Source: Methanomethylovorans sp. PtaU1.Bin073 (GTDB lineage: Archaea > Halobacteriota > Methanosarcinia > Methanosarcinales > Methanosarcinaceae). Taken from it: a DNA stretch of 6,360 nt. The notes under the pieces are model-generated. The model did not search any database. It worked only from the letters and a program-made list of their open reading frames with translations, and was not told where the DNA came from. Shown here piece after piece: positions 1 to 6,360 of this stretch; position 1 is the stretch's first letter; every line of letters starts with the position of its first letter. The position numbers and the translations under genes are program-made. The stretch spans positions 1 to 6,360 of the forward strand of contig MVQW01000173.1 in the NCBI GenBank assembly GCA_002067265.1, in the 5' to 3' direction.

Positions 1-2888
1 CCATATCTGCGTGTTGTAGAACCATCTACCTGGAAAAAAGGATCGAATATTCTGTCCATATTTTCTTTGGATATGCCAATACCAGTATCTGCAACAGAGA
101 TTTTTACATTAGCCCTATCCTGTATGGCAGTGATGATCACTGTTCCTTTGGAAGGCGTGAACTTTATGGCATTTTCCACCAGATTATAAATGATCTCTTT
201 GAACTTGAGGATATCCGCAGTTATTTCAGATAAATGCACATCGATATCCACAATCAATTCAATGCCCTTTCTGTTAGCCATTACCTGCATCATTGTGCAT
301 GTATCATGAATAGCATCATGCAAATTGAATTTTGTATAGGTAAGATCCTTGCGACCATGTTCAACATTGGAGATCTCCAGTATTCTATTAATGATATTCA
401 AAAGTAAATAGCCACTTTCATTAATAATACCAATATACTTTTTCTGTTCCTTACTGATCTCACCCAAATCTCCTTGCAGCAGCAGGTCAGAGAAACCAAT
501 AATCGAATTTAAAGGTGTTTTCAGTTCATGGCTCGTATTGGATAAAAATTCACTCTTGCTGCGGTTAGCCTCATCTGAAAGCATTTTTGCTTTGAGCAAA
601 GCTTGTTCCACTTGCTTGCGCTCGGTAATGTCCCTGAAAAAGATAAGTGCCCCATTAAGGCCATCGTAATTGAGAGGCATAACTGATAGCTCGACTGCAA
701 AAGATGTACCATCAAGCCTGAGATAGACCTCCTCAATAGTTGGTACGCTTTGTTGCTCATTATTAACAAGATGCATCCTTTCACGGACCATATCACGATA
801 ATCTGGATGAATGCGCTCGAGAATCGATTTCCCTAACAATTGTTCCTGAGATTCAGCTCCAAATAAACGCAGTGCAGCAGGATTAAGATAAGTAAAGCAA
901 TCTCCTGTCTGGACGAAAATGGCTTCGGGTGCATTTTCAACCAGCTTCCTAAAGCGCGCCTCACTCTGAAGAAGAGACTTCTGAGACTCCCTCTCCTCTG
1001 TCTGATCGCGAAATACTAATACAACTCCAGTAATCTCACCCCTCTCATTTACAATTGGGGAGCCACTGTCAGCAATGGGTATCTCTCTATTGTCCTTTGA
1101 GATCAGCAGTGTATGATTTGCCAGACCTACTATCTGGCCTTCCCTCAATACTTTGCGAACAGGTATCTCAACCTGCTGTCTTGTATCTTCGTTGATGATA
1201 TTGAATACTTCTTCAAGCGGTTTTCCCATGGCTTCCATTTCTGACCAGCCGGTCAGCTTTTCAGCAACATGGTTCATTTGCCGTAAATATCCGTTAGTAT
1301 CAGTAGTAATGACCCCGTCACCGATACTATATAAGGTAGTCCTGAAGAGTTCTTCACTCTCCCGAAGAGCCTTTTCTGCAAGCTTGCGTTTAGTTATATT
1401 CCTTGCGAAAGAAACAGAGAATAGTTTCCCTTCATACTCAATATAGGTTATAGTAACATCTACAGGAAATACAGTACCATCCTTTCTGCGGTGGATAGTT
1501 TCTATTGTTCCCGACTTCATTTGCCGCATTTTTTTCCTGTGTTCAAGCCATTTTTCAAAAGTAAATGTGGGATCAATATCCAATACAGTCATTTGACATA
1601 GTTCCTCACGTGAATATCCCAGCGATTCACACGCATGATCATTCACACTTATTATGTTTCCATCTTCATCAATGCGGAATATACCAATCGTTGCCTGATC
1701 AATAAAGAACTGGTTCAGGCGAAGTTCCTGTTCAACCCTATTACGCTCTGTTATGTCATTTATAATGGAGAAAAGGAGCGTTTTTCCTTTCATAATAATT
1801 GGGCTGCTGAAAACTTCTACATCCCTTACAGAACCATCGGCCAAACGATGATTGAAGAAAAAATGATTTATTTGATGTTTTGTAGCACAGTCCAGTTTTT
1901 CTTTTACTTCAGAAGGAGGCAGTGCATTAATCTCTGCAATATTCTTACACCTTAATTCTTCATATGCCCAACCGTAGAAAGATACTGCTGCAGGATTTGC
2001 ATCTATAATAGCACCCGTTTCAGGATCTAGGATCAGCATAGCAGAGTGAGTGTTTTCAAACAGGCTATGATAGCGTGACTCACTTTCTCTTAGTGCTTCC
2101 TCTACCTTCTTTTTCTCGGTGATATCTGTAATGAAGCCTTCGATAGCTATTACGTTCCCATTGTCGTCATAGATACCTTTCCCCTGTTCCCATACCCATT
2201 TTATCTCTCCGGTTGCAGTGGTTATAGAATATTCATCCTGGAATGTTTCTTTTTCTGCAAGAGCTTCCTGCCATTTTTTCCATATTCTCTCCCTGTTTTC
2301 GGGAATGATCAGATCATTAAAAGCGAGACCCTTACTGTTGATGATAGCTTCCGGCTCATAACCTGTTAATTTATAGCAGCCTTCTGAAACAAATCTCATG
2401 GTCCAGTCCCGGTCATTGTCACACCTGTATGCCATCCCAGGGAGGTTAGAAAGAAGCAGCTCGTAGTTGATTTCACACTCTACCTCGTTTTTTTCACTAT
2501 CTGTACGACATTTTTTTGAGAGGCTATGATTGTAGCATGCCAATTCAATTGTCGAACACAATTGTTCATCTGAAAAAGGTGGCACCAAACAGCCATATAC
2601 ATGTATTTTGTCCAGAGATCCAAATAAACTGTCATCTATTGAAGGAGTGACAAAAATTAGAGGAAGAATATTTGAGATGACACACAGAGCTTCATTTTGT
2701 CCAATGTCTCTAATTACGCCTTTGGTTATATTCAATAGCACAACATCGTACTGTTTTGCTTTGATCTGTTCTAGTGTATTTATAAGAGGAAAAGGGCTAC
2801 TCAAAGGAAGATAACCATTGCATTCAAGCTGGTGAAGCAGTGCTGATGGCTTACTAACAGAGTTCTGTAAAACCAATACTTTTTTCAC
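1..2888 (-). CDS. Multi-PAS sensor histidine kinase with degenerate N-terminal receiver (C-terminus beyond window edge)
   Basis: A single open frame of 962 codons starts at GTG 2888-2886, preceded by GTGAGG (2901-2896) at 7 nt; no stop occurs before the edge. Domains read from the translation: residues 1-128, a receiver-like fold without its phosphorylation residues (Asn53 where Asp is expected, Pro103 for Lys); then five PAS domains at about 142-258, 270-380, 390-500, 515-632 and 641-757, most ending in a DIT/NIT-type PAC motif; HisKA around 775-845 with SHELKTPLN and phospho-acceptor His787; HATPase with N box Asn906 (VENAIKF), G1 box Asp934 (DTGIGIS) and F box (RIFDPFF). The G2 box lies outside the window. 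I see no signal peptide or membrane segment, so it should be cytoplasmic. Family knowledge: such kinases autophosphorylate on His and pass phosphate to a response regulator; PAS domains sense ligands, redox state or light. The signal and partner are unknown. It is divergent from the nif operon, and its codon use is more AT-rich than that of the nif genes. Confidence 0.92.
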   Translation of the reverse strand, partial: MKKVLVLQNSVSKPSALLHQLECNGYLPLSSPFPLINTLEQIKAKQYDVVLLNITKGVIRDIGQNEALCVISNILPLIFVTPSIDDSLFGSLDKIHVYGCLVPPFSDEQLCSTIELACYNHSLSKKCRTDSEKNEVECEINYELLLSNLPGMAYRCDNDRDWTMRFVSEGCYKLTGYEPEAIINSKGLAFNDLIIPENRERIWKKWQEALAEKETFQDEYSITTATGEIKWVWEQGKGIYDDNGNVIAIEGFITDITEKKKVEEALRESESRYHSLFENTHSAMLILDPETGAIIDANPAAVSFYGWAYEELRCKNIAEINALPPSEVKEKLDCATKHQINHFFFNHRLADGSVRDVEVFSSPIIMKGKTLLFSIINDITERNRVEQELRLNQFFIDQATIGIFRIDEDGNIISVNDHACESLGYSREELCQMTVLDIDPTFTFEKWLEHRKKMRQMKSGTIETIHRRKDGTVFPVDVTITYIEYEGKLFSVSFARNITKRKLAEKALRESEELFRTTLYSIGDGVITTDTNGYLRQMNHVAEKLTGWSEMEAMGKPLEEVFNIINEDTRQQVEIPVRKVLREGQIVGLANHTLLISKDNREIPIADSGSPIVNERGEITGVVLVFRDQTEERESQKSLLQSEARFRKLVENAPEAIFVQTGDCFTYLNPAALRLFGAESQEQLLGKSILERIHPDYRDMVRERMHLVNNEQQSVPTIEEVYLRLDGTSFAVELSVMPLNYDGLNGALIFFRDITERKQVEQALLKAKMLSDEANRSKSEFLSNTSHELKTPLNSIIGFSDLLLQGDLGEISKEQKKYIGIINESGYLLLNIINRILEISNVEHGRKDLTYTKFNLHDAIHDTCTMMQVMANRKGIELIVDIDVHLSEITADILKFKEIIYNLVENAIKFTPSKGTVIITAIQDRANVKISVADTGIGISKENMDRIFDPFFQVDGSTTRRY

Positions 2889-2930
2889 AGGTTATCCTCA
2901 CTAATATTTCAAAATAGTTTTTTATCTAAA

Positions 2931-2943
2931 CATATATAAAAAT
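2931..2943 (-). promoter_or_regulatory. TATA box of the histidine kinase gene
   Basis: On the minus strand this reads ATTTTTATATATG, close to the archaeal TATA consensus. A start about 25 nt downstream would fall near 2911, giving a leader of roughly 20 nt that contains the GTGAGG ribosome binding site at 2901-2896. The fit of TATA, leader length, Shine-Dalgarno site and GTG start supports both the promoter and the chosen start. The transcription start itself is inferred. Confidence 0.6.
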
Positions 2944-3447
2944 GTGTTTTGCTGTCCTCTTTGTATAACTCATATTGAATAGAAATGTAAGCAGAATAGG
3001 CTTTGAAACAGCCTTGCAATATTAATATAATAGGAATCATCCACCAAAAAAGAAGGAAAACTGTAAAATAAATATGCGGCAACTGAGGAAAAACAGACTT
3101 TTTTGATATAAACTCTTGTTTGAACTGATTTTTAAAGCAACTTGAAGTTTGTAAATGCTAATGACACATAAAAATCATAATTAAAGAATATATTTCATGT
3201 TGTCTTCCAACTAATATAAAAATGTTCTTGAGGGGGACTTGAGAAAAGAGAATACTTTGTCAAAGGAATAAGCAGTCCCTAGATACTAAAATATTTTATT
3301 TTCTTTTGTAGTTCATTTTTCTTCCACTTAGATGACCAAAAAAGGAGAAAATACCCTTTTCTTAGCGATTTTATACACATATAAAGAGAATAAAATTGAC
3401 TTATCGACTAATAAAAGTAAAATGTTGACCCCGTTGTTTTAGATAAT
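2944..3447. other. AT-rich gene-free spacer between kinase and nif promoters
   Basis: I find no convincing gene in these roughly 500 bp. Base composition is very AT-rich (for example only 14 G or C in 3361-3420). Reading frames are short: the longest from an ATG that I checked on the plus strand is 36 codons (3332-3442) and has no ribosome binding site. Visible small structures are: AGGCT/AGCCT arms (2998-3002, 3010-3014); a 10-bp palindrome ATATTAATAT (3019-3028); a CTTGAG direct repeat (3227-3243) around the only G-tract of the area; GGGACT/AGTCCC arms (3234-3239, 3274-3279); and AAAAGG/CCTTTT arms (3340-3345, 3355-3360). Several TATA-like strings occur, as expected by chance at this composition. 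The region could hold upstream regulatory sites or a small RNA, but nothing here proves it. Confidence 0.6.
3227..3243. repeat. Short direct repeat CTTGAG-N5-CTTGAG
   Basis: CTTGAG occurs at 3227-3232 and 3238-3243, a period of 11 bp, separated by GGGGA. It is a small GC-containing island inside very AT-rich sequence, about 245 bp upstream of the nifH operator region. One-helical-turn spacing of a direct repeat would suit a DNA-binding protein, but the element is short and may be chance. Confidence 0.3.
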
Positions 3448-3455
3448 TTTAAATA
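3448..3455 (+). promoter_or_regulatory. Alternative TATA-like element upstream of nifH
   Basis: TTTAAATAT-like sequence lies just ahead of the first palindrome. If it were the true TATA box, transcription would start near 3477-3480, inside that palindrome, with a leader of about 70 nt. I regard the element at 3487-3493 as more likely, because it gives a short leader and is closer to the TATAAA consensus, but both could be used. Confidence 0.3.
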
Positions 3456-3463
3456 TGATAACC

Positions 3464-3488
3464 TAGTACATAGGATTCCGATGTACTA
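3464..3488. promoter_or_regulatory. 25-bp near-perfect palindrome in the nifH promoter (putative operator 1)
   Basis: Arms TAGTACAT (3464-3471) and ATGTACTA (3481-3488) are exact reverse complements. The centre GGATTCC (3473-3479) continues the symmetry, so the only broken pair in the 25 bp is A3472/G3480. The right arm overlaps the TATAAAT box at 3487-3493, so a bound protein would cover the BRE/TATA region. In methanogens the known nif regulators are the repressor NrpR and, in Methanosarcina mazei, the activator NrpA; assignment to either is inference. A 25-bp dyad of this quality is unlikely to be chance even in AT-rich DNA. Confidence 0.6.
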
Positions 3489-3493
3489 TAAAT
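3487..3493 (+). promoter_or_regulatory. Probable TATA box of the nifH operon
   Basis: TATAAAT is placed so that a start 22-27 nt downstream falls near 3512-3520, giving a leader of roughly 30-37 nt before the nifH ATG at 3549. It is flanked by the 25-bp palindrome on its upstream side and by the TAGTA-N6-TACTA repeat at the predicted start. The actual start site has not been seen and must be mapped. Confidence 0.55.
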
Positions 3494-3512
3494 CATAAAA
3501 AACAAGCAATAA

Positions 3513-4368
<856 letters not shown>

Positions 4369-4370
<2 letters not shown>

Positions 4371-4374
4371 GGTG
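4369..4374 (+). promoter_or_regulatory. Ribosome binding site of nifI1 overlapping the nifH stop
   Basis: GAGGTG overlaps the last two bases of the nifH TGA and stands 6 nt before ATG 4381. It contains the alternative in-frame GTG at 4372, which is therefore rejected as start. Overlap with the stop codon favours translational coupling to nifH. Confidence 0.7.
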
Positions 4375-4380
4375 GAACAA

Positions 4381-4698
4381 ATGCAGATGATCCGTGCAAT
4401 AGTCAGACCAAACAAGGTATCCGACATCGTTGAAGCTCTTGAGAAGGAAGGGTTCGTATCCCTTACCAAGGCAGATGTATTCGGAAGAGGAAAACAAAAG
4501 GGTATCCACACAGGAGATGTCCACTTTGACGAACTCCCAAAGACAATGCTCATGATGGTCGTTGATGATGAGTGCAAGTCAAAGGTAGTAGACATAATAA
4601 TGAGTTCAGCTCACACAGGCAAGTACGGAGACGGAAAGATATTCGTAAACCCTGTGGAAAGCGCTTACACAATCCGTACAGGCGAATGCGAACTCTAA
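4381..4698 (+). CDS. nifI1: PII-family nitrogenase regulator NifI1
   Basis: This 105-residue protein belongs to the GlnB/PII superfamily, NifI1 branch (once called GlnB-like 1). Known role, from Methanococcus: NifI1 and NifI2 form a complex that binds nitrogenase and shuts it off after ammonium addition, relieved by 2-oxoglutarate and ATP. Seen here: N-terminal strand [18 protein letters not shown] at 35-41 opening the T-loop; T-loop [11 protein letters not shown]-loop [12 protein letters not shown] at 78-89, the PII signature; C-loop IRTGE at 98-102. The T-loop is shorter than in GlnB and contains no tyrosine, so the classic uridylylation (Tyr51 in Escherichia coli) cannot occur. ATG 4381 is chosen over GTG 4372 because the latter lies in the Shine-Dalgarno site. 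It sits between nifH and nifI2, as in other methanogen nif operons. Confidence 0.95.
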   Translation: MQMIRAIVRPNKVSDIVEALEKEGFVSLTKADVFGRGKQKGIHTGDVHFDELPKTMLMMVVDDECKSKVVDIIMSSAHTGKYGDGKIFVNPVESAYTIRTGECEL

Positions 4699-4714
4699 AG
4701 GGAAGGGGATCGAT

Positions 4715-5095
4715 ATGAAGGAAATAACGGCAATAATTCGCATGAACAAGGTGCAGAAGACCATTGATGCACTTTCTGAGTGCGGATATCCCTCCTTCAC
4801 CGTAGATAAGGTGATGGGAAGAGGAAAGCAAAAGGGGCTCTGCTATGAGTTCGAGCCACCACTTCCAGAACAACAGGGTGTCACTGCAAAGAACTGCATA
4901 CCTTTCGTCCCTAAGCGCATGTTAACGATCGTTGTCGATGATAAGGCCGCAGATAAGATAGTCCAGCGCATAATCAGCGTCAATCAGACAGGCCACACAG
5001 GAGACGGAAAGATCTTCGTGACGGATATACCTGAAGCATACAGGATAAGAACAAGAGAAGAAGGCGAGACCACTGTCGAGAGGAACGAACAATGA
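4715..5095 (+). CDS. nifI2: PII-family nitrogenase regulator NifI2
   Basis: This 126-residue protein is the second PII-like member, partner of NifI1 in post-translational nitrogenase switch-off; in Methanococcus the 2-oxoglutarate response depends on the NifI1-NifI2 complex. Seen here: [13 protein letters not shown] start; GRGKQKG at 35-41; a T-loop of about 37-68 longer than in NifI1, with a proline-rich stretch (EPPLPEQ) and [10 protein letters not shown] at its end; B-loop [12 protein letters not shown] at 91-102; C-loop IRTREEGET near 111-119; a short charged tail. The start ATG follows AAGGGGAT at 4703-4710, 16 bp after nifI1. The stop TGA overlaps the nifD ATG in ATGA, so translation of the two is probably coupled. 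Together with nifI1 this marks the archaeal/anaerobe-type operon. Confidence 0.95.
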   Translation: MKEITAIIRMNKVQKTIDALSECGYPSFTVDKVMGRGKQKGLCYEFEPPLPEQQGVTAKNCIPFVPKRMLTIVVDDKAADKIVQRIISVNQTGHTGDGKIFVTDIPEAYRIRTREEGETTVERNEQ

Positions 5096-6360
5096 GCTCT
5101 GAGATAGAATCCACACAGAATGTCATCGACGAGATGATGAAGGTCTATCCTAAGAAGGTCGCCAAGGACAGAAGACAGCACTTTGTGGTCAAGGATTCCT
5201 GTGCCACCGAGCAGCATATCGAAGCCAATGCCAAGACAATACCAGGCATAATGACAAACCGTGGCTGTGCCTATGCCGGCGGTAAGGGTGTGGTAATGGG
5301 TCCTATCAAGGATATCGTCCACATCACACACGGACCGATCGGCTGCGGATATTACACCTGGGGAACCAGGCGTAACATGGCGAAGGCCGAGAAGGGGGGA
5401 GATAACTACATACAGTACTGTTTCTCCACCGACATGCAGGAAACAGACATCGTGTTCGGCGGTGAGAAGAAACTCAAGGCAGCAATAGACGATGCTGTAA
5501 GGATATTCAAGCCAGGTGCTATTTCCATTTGTGCAACATGTCCGGTAGGACTTATCGGTGACGATATAGAGTCCGTGGCACGTAATGCCGAGAAGGAACA
5601 CGGTATCAAGGTAATGGCACTCCGATGCGAAGGTTACAGAGGTGTCAGCCAGTCAGCCGGACACCACATTGCAAGTAATGTTCTCATGGAACACCTGATA
5701 GGTACTGAGAAGCTGGAAAATCCAACTCCCTTTGACATCAACATCTTCGGTGAATACAATATAGGTGGTGACCTTTGGGAAGTAAAGCCCCTCTTTGAGA
5801 AGATCGGATACCGTATCGTTTCATCATTCACAGGAGACGGTTCATTCCACAGTCTCGCAAAGGCCAACCAGGCAAAGCTCAGCATCCTGCTCTGCCACAG
5901 GTCAATCAACTACACCAACCGTATGATGGAACAGAAGTACGGAGTCCCATGGCTCAAGGTCAACTACATAGGAGTTGAGGGTACAACCAAGTCACTAAGG
6001 AAGATGGCACAGTTCTTCGATAATCCTGAGCTTACCAGGAAGACAGAGGAAGTAATTGCAGAAGAAACAGCAAAGATAATGCCAGAACTTGAGAAGTATA
6101 GGAGGAAGCTTGAAGGCAAGAAGGTATTCATCTACGCAGGCGGATCAAGGTCCCACCACTACCAGACCCTCTTTGAAGAACTTGGTATGAAGGTCTTGCT
6201 TGCAGGATACCAGTTCGCCCACCGTGATGACTACGAAGGTCGAGCCATCCTCGATACCATAAAGGAAAAGGCCTCCAGCGGAATCCTTGAAGACCTGCAC
6301 TATGAGAGGGAAGAAGGATTCGAACCTGCGATCAGTGAAGAGCGTATGGCAGAACTCAAG
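5092..6360 (+). CDS. nifD: Nitrogenase molybdenum-iron protein alpha chain NifD (5' 423 codons; continues beyond window)
   Basis: NifD is the alpha subunit of the alpha2beta2 MoFe protein that reduces N2 at the FeMo cofactor. The open frame reaches the right edge with 423 codons; families of this type run to roughly 520-540. P-cluster ligands are visible: Cys59 (RGCAYAG), Cys85 (GPIGCGYY) and Cys150 ([12 protein letters not shown]). Cofactor-site residues equivalent to Azotobacter Arg96, Gln191, His195 and Cys275 appear as Arg93, Gln187, His191 (SQSAGHHIA) and Cys268 (LLCHRSINY); the homocitrate/His442 region is off the window. [11 protein letters not shown] and CHRSINY mark Mo-type NifD rather than VnfD or AnfD. 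From about residue 385 the protein enters the extra segment ([17 protein letters not shown]) known from Clostridium and methanogen enzymes. The start ATG overlaps the nifI2 stop; GAGAGGA at 5078-5084 is its ribosome binding site. nifK and nifE/nifN are expected next. Confidence 0.97.
   Translation, partial: MSSEIESTQNVIDEMMKVYPKKVAKDRRQHFVVKDSCATEQHIEANAKTIPGIMTNRGCAYAGGKGVVMGPIKDIVHITHGPIGCGYYTWGTRRNMAKAEKGGDNYIQYCFSTDMQETDIVFGGEKKLKAAIDDAVRIFKPGAISICATCPVGLIGDDIESVARNAEKEHGIKVMALRCEGYRGVSQSAGHHIASNVLMEHLIGTEKLENPTPFDINIFGEYNIGGDLWEVKPLFEKIGYRIVSSFTGDGSFHSLAKANQAKLSILLCHRSINYTNRMMEQKYGVPWLKVNYIGVEGTTKSLRKMAQFFDNPELTRKTEEVIAEETAKIMPELEKYRRKLEGKKVFIYAGGSRSHHYQTLFEELGMKVLLAGYQFAHRDDYEGRAILDTIKEKASSGILEDLHYEREEGFEPAISEERMAELK

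Noticed and set aside
1153..1446. Plus-strand open frames within the kinase gene (also 1635-1955 and 2608-2814)
   Set aside because: All are antisense to one continuous kinase frame with PAS motifs throughout, and none has a recognisable product.
2890..2896. GATAACCT shared by the kinase leader (minus strand) and the nifH promoter (3457-3464)
   Set aside because: An 8-base match in AT-rich DNA is weak, and in the kinase leader it lies within the Shine-Dalgarno to start spacing.
3265..3278. GGAA-N6-GTCC as a Methanococcus-type NrpR operator
   Set aside because: One arm is mismatched, and it lies over 200 bp from the nifH TATA box. The TAGTA-N6-TACTA element at the promoter is a better candidate.
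3340..3360. AAAAGG/CCTTTT inverted repeat followed by T residues as a terminator
   Set aside because: The stem has only two G-C pairs with a 9-nt loop. No gene ends nearby on either strand, so there is nothing for it to terminate.
3332..3442. 36-codon plus-strand frame in the spacer
   Set aside because: It has no ribosome binding site before the ATG, a low-complexity Lys/Asn/Leu content set by AT richness, and overlaps the expected promoter zone.
4984..5601. 205-codon open frame on the minus strand across nifI2 and nifD
   Set aside because: It is fully antisense to two well-supported nif genes and encodes no recognisable protein. Such frames arise from the codon bias of the sense strand.

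Overview
This window most likely comes from a methanogenic archaeon, probably of the Methanosarcinaceae. Three things point there. The gene order is nifH-nifI1-nifI2-nifD, with two PII-like genes between nifH and nifD. NifH has the 273-residue archaeal form, and NifD has the group III type with its extra segment. The control signals are archaeal: TATA boxes and GGTGA-type ribosome binding sites. The genus cannot be fixed from the window alone.

Layout. (1) Positions 2888 down to 1, minus strand: one uninterrupted reading frame of 962 codons, running off the left edge. It encodes a soluble sensor histidine kinase with a degenerate receiver-like N-terminus, five PAS domains, a HisKA domain (His787) and most of a HATPase domain. 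(2) About 2889-3548: a gene-free, very AT-rich divergent intergenic region of some 660 bp. It has a good TATA box for the kinase, a TATA box for nifH, and two inverted repeats built on TAGTA/TACTA that bracket the nifH TATA box. (3) 3549-6360, plus strand: nifH, nifI1, nifI2 and the first 423 codons of nifD, closely packed as one operon (10 bp gap, 16 bp gap, ATGA overlap).

How it works together. NifH (Fe protein) passes electrons, with ATP hydrolysis, to the NifDK molybdenum-iron protein. NifI1 and NifI2 are PII-family regulators that in methanogens switch nitrogenase off after ammonium or lowered 2-oxoglutarate. Transcription of methanogen nif operons is controlled by NrpR, and in Methanosarcina also by the activator NrpA. 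The TAGTA-N6-TACTA element over the expected nifH start has the spacing and core of an NrpR operator. Whether the divergent kinase has anything to do with nitrogen control is open, because no response regulator lies in the window.

No tRNA, rRNA, CRISPR array, insertion sequence or phage gene was seen. The most interesting points are the operator architecture in front of nifH and the kinase's receiver domain, which has lost its phosphorylation residues.
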